The notes below the pieces were generated by a model that ran no database searches, was not told where the DNA came from, and was given only the letters and a program-made list of their open reading frames with translations. From an uncultured Pseudomonadales bacterium (GTDB lineage Bacteria > Pseudomonadota > Gammaproteobacteria > Pseudomonadales > Pseudohongiellaceae), in NCBI GenBank assembly GCA_943842505.1, contig CALTDI010000021.1, positions 1 through 64,000 of the forward strand: 64,000 nt of DNA. Reading direction: 5' to 3'. Shown piece by piece: positions 18,970-27,938 of the stretch; position 1 is the first letter of the stretch; each line of letters begins with the position of its first letter. Position numbers and translations under genes: made by a program.

Positions 18970-19830
18970 ATGAGTGTGGACAGTGACTTCGATAAAATGA
19001 CGGCAATCGATCGTTTGGTAGTGATAATGACGATGTTGCGGGATAAGCAGCATGGCTGTCCCTGGGATCTTGAGCAGACTATCAAATCTTTACTGCCCTA
19101 TACTCTCGAAGAGGTCTATGAGGTTGCCGACGCCATCGAGAATAATGACCTGGTCGAGCTTGAAGACGAGTTGGGTGATCTATTATTTCAGGTCATTTTT
19201 TACGCACAGATCGCAAAAGAACAGGGTGTCTTCGATTTTCAGGATATTGCGGCGGCGATCAGTAGTAAATTGCTGCGTCGCCATCCCCATGTGTTCCCCG
19301 ATGGTGATATGGAGAAATTTGGCATTCCTCAGAATATAAGTGCGGACCAGGTAGTCGTGAATTGGGAAGCGATAAAAGAAGTTGAGCGCGAAGAGAAAAG
19401 AAAGAAGGGCGGGAAGAAGGCGAGCCAGCAGTTAGAAAGCCTGTTAGATGATGTGCCCAGAGCATTGCCTGCGATGGAACGGGCACGTAAGCTGCAAAAA
19501 CGAGCGGCGCAGGTGGGATTCGATTGGGCGGAAATCGCCCCCGTTCTCGAAAAGTTAAAAGAAGAAGTGCAGGAATTCGAAGAGGCCTTAGCCAGTGGCG
19601 ACTCGGGAAGGATGAGTGATGAGCTGGGTGATGTTTTATTCGCCGCAATAAATTTGGCCCGACACAGTAAAATTGAGCCCGAAGTAGCATTACGGTCAGC
19701 CAATCGCCGCTTCGAGGCGCGTTTTAAGTGGATTGAGGGTGCGCTCACGGCTAGGGGTAGTTCGCTTAAGGAGGCGAACCTTGAAGAGCTGGATGTGCTT
19801 TGGGATGAGGCGAAAGCCAGCGGCCTTTAA
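18970..19830 (+). CDS. mazG: Nucleoside triphosphate pyrophosphohydrolase MazG
   Basis: MazG hydrolyses NTPs and dNTPs to monophosphates and, in E. coli, lowers ppGpp under stress. Two MazG repeats are visible: GCPWDLEQT with EEVYEVADAIE near residues 26-55, and FDWAEIAPVLEKLKEEVQEFEEAL with DELGDVLFAAINLAR near 180-235. The acidic EExxE and DExxD ligands are intact in both. ATG 18970 follows GGAG at a good distance. ATG 18958 adds four residues. Confidence 0.93.
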   Translation: MSVDSDFDKMTAIDRLVVIMTMLRDKQHGCPWDLEQTIKSLLPYTLEEVYEVADAIENNDLVELEDELGDLLFQVIFYAQIAKEQGVFDFQDIAAAISSKLLRRHPHVFPDGDMEKFGIPQNISADQVVVNWEAIKEVEREEKRKKGGKKASQQLESLLDDVPRALPAMERARKLQKRAAQVGFDWAEIAPVLEKLKEEVQEFEEALASGDSGRMSDELGDVLFAAINLARHSKIEPEVALRSANRRFEARFKWIEGALTARGSSLKEANLEELDVLWDEAKASGL

Positions 19831-19851
19831 ACTAAAAGTTACTAGTAATAA

Positions 19852-20529
<678 letters not shown>

Positions 20530-20579
20530 TAGCAAGCATCTAGCAAAGCTTAGCTTTGCTAGGCTGATAGGAAAACAAA

Positions 20580-20602
20580 AATCAGGCTTCGGCCTGATTT
20601 TT
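20580..20602 (+). terminator. Rho-independent terminator after adk
   Basis: An 8-bp stem AATCAGGC/GCCTGATT with a TTCG tetraloop is followed by T residues and preceded by A residues, so it may act on both strands. A second hairpin AGCAAAGC/GCTTTGCT lies just upstream near 20542-20560. Confidence 0.9.
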
Positions 20603-21176
20603 TCGTTCTGCGTTGGGATAAAGTCATCGCATTAATCTAGTTAACTTTTTCTGCGGCGTATCTTGTAACCAAAGTACTCATAAAGTGAAGTCGCTTGTGT
20701 GCTTTCAATTATTGTTAGCTAGTTCACGGTAGTGTTAACGAGTAGTGCAGAAATTTTACTCTTCTTATGTGCGCAAATGTTTTAGTGGCCCTGTGTTTCA
20801 TGTTGTTTTTGGGGGAACAGACTTTGTTGCAAGGAAACTAGTTATTGATCAATGTTTGGTCAATAAACAGCCTGCAAAAACCGAGGAGTGTAAAGTTGGC
20901 AAACAATTTGCTGTTTTTAAAACCGTTTAAACTTGTAATTGATCAAATATTCATCATGTTTTCTTAAAGTTTTCATTGTAGATAGCGAAATAGAGGTTGA
21001 TACCATGTAAAAGTGGGTATTATGCACGGACTGTTCAAAAGAGATTTTTATCTAACAGTTTTTTTGCAGAGAGTTTACTGTAAGCCAGATTATTTATGTG
21101 ATATGTTGCCGGCGAGCAGTGGTTACAATTCTTGTACTTAAGCGGGCACGATTCATAACCTAGGAGAGAAACGAGT
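20603..21176. other. AT-rich intergenic region upstream of the H1-like gene
   Basis: About 570 bp with low GC and no convincing gene. A near-perfect inverted repeat TTATTGATC/GGTCAATAA lies at 20842-20866. A sequence resembling a vegetative promoter (TTGCAG near 21064, AT-rich -10 region near 21087-21095) precedes the H1-like gene. The strong ribosome site AGGAGAG lies before its ATG at 21177. Confidence 0.5.
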
Positions 21177-22819
21177 ATGGCTAAAGTTAAGGCAAAAAAG
21201 AGAAAACCTGCAAAGAAAAAGTCAGCGGCTAAGACAGTTAATAGCCCAGCTTTATCTAAAGCAAATGCCGCAGTAGCGAAACTTGAAAAAGCATCCAAAG
21301 CAGCAGCAAAGAAAGTAGCAGCAGCAAGAAAGAAAGCTGTCGCTGCCAAGAAGGCTGCAGCAAGAACCAAAACAGCAGCTGGCAAGAGAGTTGCTAAGTC
21401 AGCTCAAGGCGCAGTAAAGAAAGCGTCTGCAACAGTAGCTGCTACAAATGCGAAGATCAGAACTGCCAAAGCACGAGCCAAAGCCGCAGAGTCTGCAGCG
21501 AAGGCAGCAGCAGCTAAGGTCGCAGCAGCCGCTAAGGCCGAAGCCGATCTGTTAAAAGCAGTAAAGGACTTCACTGCCAAGTACAAGGCGAAGCAGGCGA
21601 AAGCCGCTGCAGCAAATGCCGCTAAGAAAGCGCGTAAAGATGCCGCAGACGCCAGGAAAGCCGCCGCTAAGGCCGCCAAGAAGGAAAAGGCCGCAGCAAA
21701 GAAGGCTGCAGCTAAAGCCAAGGCCGCAGCTCGTAAGACAGCTAAGAAAAAGCCTGTAAAGAAGAAGGCAGCCAAGAAGAAGGTAGCGAAGAAGAAGGCT
21801 ACTAAGAAGAAGGCAGCTAAGAAGAAGACAGTAAAGAGACGTTCAGCAGCTAAGAAAGCCTCTCCTAAGAAAGTCGCTAAGCGTAAGCCAGCAGCCAAGA
21901 AGAAGGCTGCTAAGAAGAAAGTAGCCAAGAAGAAGGTTGCTAAGAAGAAAGTAGTCAAGAAGAAGGCTACTAAGAAGAAAGTAGCGAAGAAGAAGGTCGC
22001 TAAGAAGAAAGTAGCCAAGAAGAAAGTAGCTAAGAAGAAAGTAGCCAAGAAGAAGGTTGCTAAGAAGAAGGTCGCTAAGAAGAAAGTAGCCAAGAAGAAG
22101 GTGCTAAGAAGAAGGTTGCTAAGAAGAAAGTAGCAAGAAGAAGTGCAAGAAGAAAGTAGCCAAGAAGAAGGCCGTCAAGCGCAGAGCGGCAGCGAAGAAG
22201 GCCTCTCCGAAGAAAGTCGCTAAGCGTAAGCCAGCTGCCAAGAAGAAGGCTGCTAAGAAGAAAGTAGCCAAGAAGAAAGTAGCCAAGAAGAAGGTTGCTA
22301 AGAAGAAGGTCGCCAAGAAGAAGGTAGCTAAGAAGAAGGTGCCAAGAAGAAGGTGCTAAGAAGAAAGTAGCCAAGAAGAAGGTTGCTAAGAAGAAAGCGA
22401 CGAAGAAGAAGGCTCCAGCCCGTAAAAAGGCTGTGAAGAAGAAGGCGAAGAAGAAAGCTGTTAAACGCAGATCTGCAGCCAAGAAGGCTGCAAAGCGTAA
22501 GGTAGCTAAGCGTAAAGCGCCTGCCAAGAAGAAAGCAGCCAAGAAGAAGGTCGCTAAGAAGAAAGTAGCGAAGAAGAAGGTTGCTAAGAAAAAGGCTGCT
22601 AAGAAGAAGGTAGCCAAGAAGAAAGTAGCGAAGAAGAAGGTCGCTAAGAAGAAAGTAGCGAAGAAAAAGGTAGCCAAGAAGAAGGCTGTTAAGCGTAAGG
22701 CTCCTGCTAAGAAGAAGGCTGTCAAGAAAAAGGCTGTTAAGCGCAAGCCAGCCAAGAAAAAGGCAGCAAAGAAGAAAGCTCCAGCTCGTAAGAAGGCCGC
22801 CCGTAGCAAGAAGAAGTAG
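21177..22819 (+). CDS. Histone H1-like Lys/Ala-rich repeat protein (AlgP-like), frame broken four times
   Basis: The product is extremely basic. The first ~190 residues are Ala/Lys-rich helical sequence ([19 protein letters not shown]). The rest is a string of KKKVA or KKKAA pentapeptides, like the H1-related tails of Pseudomonas AlgP, which bind DNA. The frame changes at about 22102, 22133, 22339 and 22353. Each is explained by loss of one base in a GTNGCN (Val-Ala) codon pair. Read literally, the first frame stops at 22131-22133 after [10 protein letters not shown]. With the four bases restored, one frame of about 548 residues runs to the TAG at 22817-22819. The ATG follows AGGAGAG. A repeat this long is prone both to slippage and to assembly error. 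Confidence 0.82.
21738..22805. repeat. 15-bp coding tandem repeat (about AAGAAGAAAGTAGCC)
   Basis: The unit encodes Lys-Lys-Lys-Val-Ala and varies mainly at third positions, with blocks of other Lys-rich sequence between. The third-base variation shows that the array is not a recent single expansion. The region around 22180-22320 repeats the layout of 21840-21980 ([23 protein letters not shown]), so a segment of about 340 bp appears to have been duplicated. Confidence 0.85.
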
Positions 22820-22911
22820 TAGGGCCTAAGCTGGATTGAGTGACTTTAGCCAGTACATCCATCGCCAGCGTGCCCGCTCGCAGGCGGTGGATGAATACTC
22901 AAAGCTTTTGG

Positions 22912-22949
22912 AAAAATCCCTGTTGGTATGTACCAGCAGGGATTTTTTC
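22912..22949 (+). terminator. Rho-independent terminator after the H1-like gene
   Basis: The long hairpin pairs AATCCCTG with CAGGGATT and continues inward with TGGTA/TACCA. It is followed by six T residues. It separates the H1-like gene from tsaB. Confidence 0.88.
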
Positions 22950-22999
22950 TATTAGACAGTTGTGTTTACCTACGAATTCCTAGCCTAAGTAGCTTGCAA

Positions 23000-23686
23000 A
23001 TGTGCACAGTTCTAACGATAGATACATCCTCTGCTAAATGTTCAGTTTCCCTCAAGCTGGGCGGGAAATTAACCGAACGAACTAGCGAATCGCAGCGGCA
23101 GTCTGCTCAGCGCGTATTGCCTATGATTCAGGAGTTACTGTCAGAAGCAGGGATAAGGGTCTCTGACATTGAGCTGATCGCCGTTGTCGCCGGGCCAGGA
23201 TCCTTTACCGGTGTGCGGATAGGGATAGCGGTCGCGCAAGGGCTGAGCTTGACCGCTGAACTGCCGGTCGTTGCGCTGTCCTCACTAGCCTTGCAGGCCA
23301 TGCTTACCCTCTCAGACAAACAATGCCCTAAAGTACTCGTTTGCGAAGAGGCCAGAGAGGGTGAGGTCTATTTCGCGGCCTACCAGCAATCGGATGTGCT
23401 CGGTGTCGAACTTATTGGTAGAGAGCAGGTTGCACTGATACCCAACCTAGACCCTCTGCCGCAAGGGATGCTTTCTGGTAATTGGTGCCTCGCCGGCAAT
23501 GGCTGGGCTAGAACAAGTGAAATTTTGCAACAACTAGAGAGCGAGGCTGTCGCAGGGCCTTACAATGCGCCACTGAGAAATGAGCTGATCGCCGAACTAG
23601 GGGTGCTGCGCTACAAATGCGGTGAAGCCGTCGCTGCGGCGCAGTTACGGCCGAACTATGTCAAAGAACATTTAGTTTATACTTAG
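23000..23686 (+). CDS. tsaB: tRNA threonylcarbamoyladenosine protein TsaB
   Basis: TsaB is the partner of TsaD in making the t6A modification at position 37 of tRNAs that read ANN codons. The N-terminal ASKHA fold begins VLTIDTSSAKCSVSL, and the conserved AGPGSFTGVRIGIAVAQG is near residues 65-83. The length, 228 residues, is typical. ATG 23000 was chosen because earlier in-frame starts lie inside the preceding terminator. It precedes uppP by 45 bp. Confidence 0.93.
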   Translation: MCTVLTIDTSSAKCSVSLKLGGKLTERTSESQRQSAQRVLPMIQELLSEAGIRVSDIELIAVVAGPGSFTGVRIGIAVAQGLSLTAELPVVALSSLALQAMLTLSDKQCPKVLVCEEAREGEVYFAAYQQSDVLGVELIGREQVALIPNLDPLPQGMLSGNWCLAGNGWARTSEILQQLESEAVAGPYNAPLRNELIAELGVLRYKCGEAVAAAQLRPNYVKEHLVYT

Positions 23687-23731
23687 TCTGCGCGGCGCCT
23701 TTGGCCGTCCCCCATAAAATAGGAAGAAGAA

Positions 23732-24538
23732 TTGGAACTAGACTTCATTCAGGTAACGTTCTTGGCTGTGCTACAAGGTGCAACGGAATTCTTGCCTATT
23801 TCTTCCTCCGGCCATCTCATACTGCCCTCGCTTCTCTTCTCATGGAATGATCAGGGGCTCACCTTCGATGTTGCTGTGCATGTTGGAACACTATTCGCGG
23901 TATTGATCTACTTTAGAGACGATATACAGCGTCTGTTCGCGGCACTAATGCGAAGCATGCTGCGCCGCGAGCATTCTGTGAATTCTAAGCTAGCCTGGAT
24001 GCTACTCGCCGCTACGATACCGGCTGGCCTTGCTGGCTTACTGTTCAGTGCGCAGGTAGAGCTCTATGGGCGCTCACTTTTGTTGATCGGCATTACATCG
24101 ATTGGCTTCGGTCTGCTGCTGCTGGTTTCAGATCGGCTTGGTCTTAAGCAGCGCTCGCTGGCCGATATGGATTGGAAGACAGCCATGCTAATTGGTTTTG
24201 CACAGGTGCTTGCCTTGGTGCCAGGCACCTCACGCTCGGGTGTGACGATGACCGCGGCGCTGTTTGCTGATCTAGACCGCGCCGCGGCCGCGCGCTTCTC
24301 TTTTCTGTTAGCGATACCAATCATCGCGGCGTCGGGTTTGCTAAGGGGCCTTGACCTGTTTCAAGGCGGCAGCGATTCGGTTGAATGGCTTGTGCTGCTC
24401 TATGCAATCCTTATTTCGTCTGCCGTGGCTTTCCTGTGCATACATTATTTTCTGCGGCTTATCGCGCGCATTGGCTTCCTGCCATTCGTTATCTATCGAA
24501 TACTCCTCGGCATTACATTGATCATCATCGCGCTGTGA
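23732..24538 (+). CDS. uppP: Undecaprenyl-diphosphate phosphatase UppP (BacA)
   Basis: UppP removes a phosphate from undecaprenyl diphosphate to regenerate the lipid carrier for peptidoglycan and surface polymers. The motifs QGATEFLPISSSGHLIL (residues 15-31) and PGTSRSGVTM (near 165-175) hold the active-site Glu, Ser and Arg. The rest is hydrophobic, with seven to eight membrane helices. The start is TTG 23732, eight bases after AGGAAGA. The substrate comes from UppS, encoded at 35.3 kb. Confidence 0.95.
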   Translation: MELDFIQVTFLAVLQGATEFLPISSSGHLILPSLLFSWNDQGLTFDVAVHVGTLFAVLIYFRDDIQRLFAALMRSMLRREHSVNSKLAWMLLAATIPAGLAGLLFSAQVELYGRSLLLIGITSIGFGLLLLVSDRLGLKQRSLADMDWKTAMLIGFAQVLALVPGTSRSGVTMTAALFADLDRAAAARFSFLLAIPIIAASGLLRGLDLFQGGSDSVEWLVLLYAILISSAVAFLCIHYFLRLIARIGFLPFVIYRILLGITLIIIAL

Positions 24539-25314
24539 GAGTAGCAGTAGCCAGAAAAAGCCCTGAAGCGACTGAGAGTGAATCCAGGCTAGCTGCTAAC
24601 TTGGAGCTGCCGATTATTGAATTTAACGATCCGGACAGCGCTAGTGACTTCGATTATCTATTCGTCTTCGACGGCCCAAAACTCACACTGCTCGCTACAA
24701 ATGCCGCGGCAGGTGGCGAGCTCTGTGTCGATTTTTCCGAAGCGAAATTGAATTACCGCGCGAAGAGCTCGATCAAGGATCAAAGCATTGCCAGGGCCGT
24801 TGGTGTAAAAGGAGGGAAGAGACCCTCGGTGCTCGATGCGACGGCGGGGCTAGGTAAGGATGCGTTCCTTCTGGCCAGCTTCGGCTGTAGCGTAGCGTTA
24901 TTAGAAAGGTCTGCCTTAATCCATGCGCTTCTCGAAGATGGCTTAGAGCGACGCGGCTACTACGGGGCCGAGACGGCGGAAATCCTGTCCAGGATGGACC
25001 TGGCCCGAGGTGAGTTCCTGGAATTCGAACCGGCATCGCCGCAGTTTGACGTGGTCTATCTCGACCCTATGTTTCCAGCGCGTCGCAAGAGCGCCAAGGT
25101 AAAAAAGGATATGGCTGCGTTGCAGGAACTACTGGGGCATCAGTCAGACGGCTCCGAGCTTCTGCAGCATGCGAAAAGCCTCGCGACGAAGAGGGTGGTG
25201 GTGAAGCGCGCCAAGACGTCGCCGCATCTTGGTACAGACGCGCCGGATATAGAATTTAAGGGAAGCAGTAGCCGCTACGACGTCTATCTCATCGCGAATC
25301 AGGCGCCCAAATAG
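24535..25314 (+). CDS. rsmJ: 16S rRNA (guanine-1516-N2) methyltransferase RsmJ
   Basis: RsmJ methylates G1516 of 16S rRNA with SAM. The SAM motif VLDATAGLGKDAFLLASFG is near residues 99-117, and the catalytic-site region YLDPMFPARRKSAKVKKDM is near 180-198. The start GTG 24535 overlaps the uppP stop (GTGA) and gives 259 residues, close to E. coli RsmJ. A longer frame upstream lies inside uppP and is not homologous. It converges with dapE. Confidence 0.93.
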   Translation: MRVAVARKSPEATESESRLAANLELPIIEFNDPDSASDFDYLFVFDGPKLTLLATNAAAGGELCVDFSEAKLNYRAKSSIKDQSIARAVGVKGGKRPSVLDATAGLGKDAFLLASFGCSVALLERSALIHALLEDGLERRGYYGAETAEILSRMDLARGEFLEFEPASPQFDVVYLDPMFPARRKSAKVKKDMAALQELLGHQSDGSELLQHAKSLATKRVVVKRAKTSPHLGTDAPDIEFKGSSSRYDVYLIANQAPK

Positions 25315-25324
25315 ATGGGCTGAG

Positions 25325-26449
25325 CTAGGAGACTAGCCCCTGCAATACAGATTGATAGATTTCTGCCAGCGCGTCTAATTCGGCGACAGTGACTTTTTCA
25401 TCGATCTGATGGATAGTCGCGTTACAGGGGCCGAGTTCAACGACCTCGGCACCGGTCGGTGCGATAAACCTCCCATCTGAAGTTCCGCCTGCAGTCGAGC
25501 GGTTCGTATCCATGCCAGTATGTTGTTTAATGCTGGCTGCCACGGCCTCGATCAACTTTCCAGAACCGGTCAAGAACGGCTCGCCGGAGAGATTCCAGTC
25601 TATTTCATAGTCCAGTTCGGCGTTATCGAGAAGCATTGTGACTCGAGACTGGATAGCAGCTGCATTCAATTCGGTAGAGAAACGGAAGTTAAAATCGATT
25701 TCAATGTGTGCCGGTATCACGTTAGTGGCGCCAGTCCCTGCGTTTATATTCGAGATCTGAAAGCTGGTCGCGGGAAACGCGTCATTGCCAGTGTCCCATG
25801 TGGTATTCGTTAGTTCGGCCAGTGCGGGCAGGACCTTGTGAATAGGGTTGCGGGCGAGTTGTGGGTAGGCGACGTGACCTTGTATTCCTTGGACGCTAAG
25901 TTTCGCGCCCAGAGAGCCGCGGCGACCAATCTTGACCGTGTCACCCAGTTTTTTACTGCTGCTAGGTTCTCCTACCAGGCAGTAGTCGATAGCCAGATTT
26001 CTTCTCGCCAGTTCCTGCATAACCCTTTGCGTGCCATCGATGGCAACGCCTTCCTCATCGCTGGTAATGAGAAAACCGATGCGGCCGCTAAGCGGCGCCT
26101 TCTCAAGAAAGTCTTCCACGGCGGTAACCATCGCGGCAAGGCTTCCCTTCATGTCCGCGGCGCCTCTGCCATGCAGGTAGCCATCTGCAACCGTGGCGCT
26201 AAAGGGGGGATATTGCCACTGCTCCTGTGGCCCTGTGGGTACCACATCGGTATGGCCCGCGAACACAAACAACGGTCCGCTTTCACCTAGGGTTGCCCAG
26301 AGATTTGTCACATCCCCATACTTTAGGGTCTCGATAGTGAAACCTAAGGCGGCCAGGCGCTGCGCTATTATCTGCTGACAGCCAGCGTCATCAGGAGTCT
26401 CTGAGGGACACTGTATAAGCTGCTGCGCGAGTTTCAGGGTTTTACTCAT
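25325..26449 (-). CDS. dapE: Succinyl-diaminopimelate desuccinylase DapE
   Basis: DapE removes succinate from N-succinyl-LL-diaminopimelate on the way to lysine and peptidoglycan. It is an M20 metallohydrolase with two zinc ions. The ligands lie in [11 protein letters not shown] (His near 66), GRGAADMKG (Asp near 99) and SDEEG (Glu near 133), with the late His near the C-terminus. The 374 residues are normal. It lies downstream of dapD on the same strand, so two consecutive-branch enzymes are co-encoded. Confidence 0.96.
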   Translation of the reverse strand: MSKTLKLAQQLIQCPSETPDDAGCQQIIAQRLAALGFTIETLKYGDVTNLWATLGESGPLFVFAGHTDVVPTGPQEQWQYPPFSATVADGYLHGRGAADMKGSLAAMVTAVEDFLEKAPLSGRIGFLITSDEEGVAIDGTQRVMQELARRNLAIDYCLVGEPSSSKKLGDTVKIGRRGSLGAKLSVQGIQGHVAYPQLARNPIHKVLPALAELTNTTWDTGNDAFPATSFQISNINAGTGATNVIPAHIEIDFNFRFSTELNAAAIQSRVTMLLDNAELDYEIDWNLSGEPFLTGSGKLIEAVAASIKQHTGMDTNRSTAGGTSDGRFIAPTGAEVVELGPCNATIHQIDEKVTVAELDALAEIYQSVLQGLVS

Positions 26450-26495
26450 AATATTTTCTTTTTCTGCTTAAGCTGGCATCTGCTCAGCTAGTTCT

Positions 26496-27539
26496 TTAGT
26501 TATGGCTGTGTAAGTCGTCGTTGAGACTAATGAAAGATTTAAGAGGAACGCATTCTACCGTGCCGGAAAGCGAGTTGCGGCGGTAGAGTAAATTTTCTAC
26601 ACCCACCATCTCCTTAGCCTTAACAGTTTTCTGCAGAGCTCCATCGTGTGCAAGCACACTTAGCTTGGTGCCGGCGGTGAGATACAGACCCGCCTCGACC
26701 GTGCAGCCGTTCGCCAGGGGTATACCGATACCGGCATTGGCGCCTATGAGGCAATTCTCGCCTACGGAGATAATCTCGGTGCCACCTCCAGAGAGAGTGC
26801 CCATCGTGCTGCAGCCACCGCCAAGATCGCTGTTAGCGCCGATCATGACGCCTGCGGATATGCGTCCTTCAACCATCGCCGGGCCTTCGGTGCCCGCATT
26901 GAAGTTCACGAAACCCTCATGCATGACTGTGGTACCGGCGCCTAGATAGGCCCCTAGGCGAACTCGTGCCGTATGCGCAATACGCACACCGGCGGGAACT
27001 ACATAATTGGTCATCTTGGGAAATTTATCCACGGAAGCCACTTCCAGAGTTTCTCCGCGTAGCCTCGCACTAAGTTGTCGCTGTGGAAGTTCATCGAGGT
27101 CGATAGCGCCTTCACCGGTCCAGGCTAAATTGTGTAACACCGCAAACATTCCATTCAGGTTTAGGGAATGAGGCTTGGTGAGTCGATGCGAGAGTAGATG
27201 TAGCTTAAGGTAAGCTTCCGCAACACTTGCTGGTGCGCTGTCGGTGTGCAGCACACAGGCAATGACCTGCCCCTTGCCTGCAGCCATCTGCGTTAGCTGT
27301 TCGGCATGATCGGCAAAGCCTGCTTCTGAGAGGCCTGAGGCTAGCGTAGTCGTCGTGTCTGCATCCAACTCTACAACACTATTCTCATTCGGCGAGATAG
27401 CGCATGACTGCATAAGTACACTGCTGAGCGCCGGGTCGGGGCTGAGTAGTGGTTGCGGATAGTAGACTTCAATGATCTGTTGCTTGGCATTGTGTGTTGC
27501 CAGCCCGATGCCCAGGCTATGTACTGCTGTATCGTTCAT
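26496..27539 (-). CDS. dapD: Tetrahydrodipicolinate N-succinyltransferase DapD (long form)
   Basis: DapD transfers succinyl from CoA to tetrahydrodipicolinate in lysine and diaminopimelate synthesis. The C-terminal half is a left-handed beta helix of hexapeptides (VMIGANSDLGGGCSTMGTLS and ENCLIGANAGIGIPLANG). At 347 residues it is the long form found in Pseudomonas rather than the 274-residue E. coli type. The N-terminal half is an alpha/beta domain. Confidence 0.93.
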   Translation of the reverse strand: MNDTAVHSLGIGLATHNAKQQIIEVYYPQPLLSPDPALSSVLMQSCAISPNENSVVELDADTTTTLASGLSEAGFADHAEQLTQMAAGKGQVIACVLHTDSAPASVAEAYLKLHLLSHRLTKPHSLNLNGMFAVLHNLAWTGEGAIDLDELPQRQLSARLRGETLEVASVDKFPKMTNYVVPAGVRIAHTARVRLGAYLGAGTTVMHEGFVNFNAGTEGPAMVEGRISAGVMIGANSDLGGGCSTMGTLSGGGTEIISVGENCLIGANAGIGIPLANGCTVEAGLYLTAGTKLSVLAHDGALQKTVKAKEMVGVENLLYRRNSLSGTVECVPLKSFISLNDDLHSHN

Positions 27540-27559
27540 TTGATCAGGGTCCTTGTAGT

Positions 27560-27907
27560 TCAGCCTTGCACTAATTCTTGAATTTTTTCTTTATCGAATC
27601 CTAGCAGCCAGTTGCCACCGCTTTCTATGATGGGGCGTTTAATTAGCGAAGAGTTCTCACACATCAACTTGATCGCGGATGCCTGATTCAAACTTTTTTT
27701 GACTGAATCCGGCAGTTTACGCCAGGTAGTGCCACGAGTATTAACCAGAGATTCGTAGTCAAAATGTTCTAGAAATCTCTGTATAAGCGCTTCGTCGCAG
27801 CCTAGCTTCTTGTAATCGTGGAAGTGATACTCGATGCCTGATTCCTGGAGTAGGGCGCGGGTCTTCTTGATGGTATCGCAGTTGTTGATTCCGTATAAAG
27901 TAGTCAT
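27560..27907 (-). CDS. ArsC/Spx-family reductase-like protein (YffB type)
   Basis: The thioredoxin-like fold keeps a single N-terminal Cys in NNCDTIKKTR (residues 8-17), and the family pattern KRPIIE follows near residue 90. The 115-residue length and the position beside dapD-dapE match E. coli YffB, which also neighbours dapE. YffB proteins bind glutathione, but their physiological substrate is not settled. Arsenate reduction is not implied, as no ars genes are near. Confidence 0.88.
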   Translation of the reverse strand: MTTLYGINNCDTIKKTRALLQESGIEYHFHDYKKLGCDEALIQRFLEHFDYESLVNTRGTTWRKLPDSVKKSLNQASAIKLMCENSSLIKRPIIESGGNWLLGFDKEKIQELVQG

Positions 27908-27938
27908 ATCGAGTGCACAAAATTACTTGCTTAGAAGA

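Noticed and set aside
20745..20930. A 61-codon open frame in the adk to H1-like gene spacer
   Set aside because: There is no good ribosome site or recognisable domain, and the region is AT-rich. I regard it as a chance frame.
21738..22805. CRISPR array
   Set aside because: The repeats are contiguous 15-bp coding units without unique spacers, and no cas genes are nearby.
21404..22809. Long minus-strand open frames rich in Phe/Leu/Ala (FFLATFFLA repeats)
   Set aside because: They are the antisense of the Lys/Ala repeat, where stops are rare. The plus-strand gene has the ribosome site and terminator.
27560..27907. Arsenate resistance gene
   Set aside because: The ArsC-like fold is of the YffB type beside dapE, with no arsenic operon genes present.
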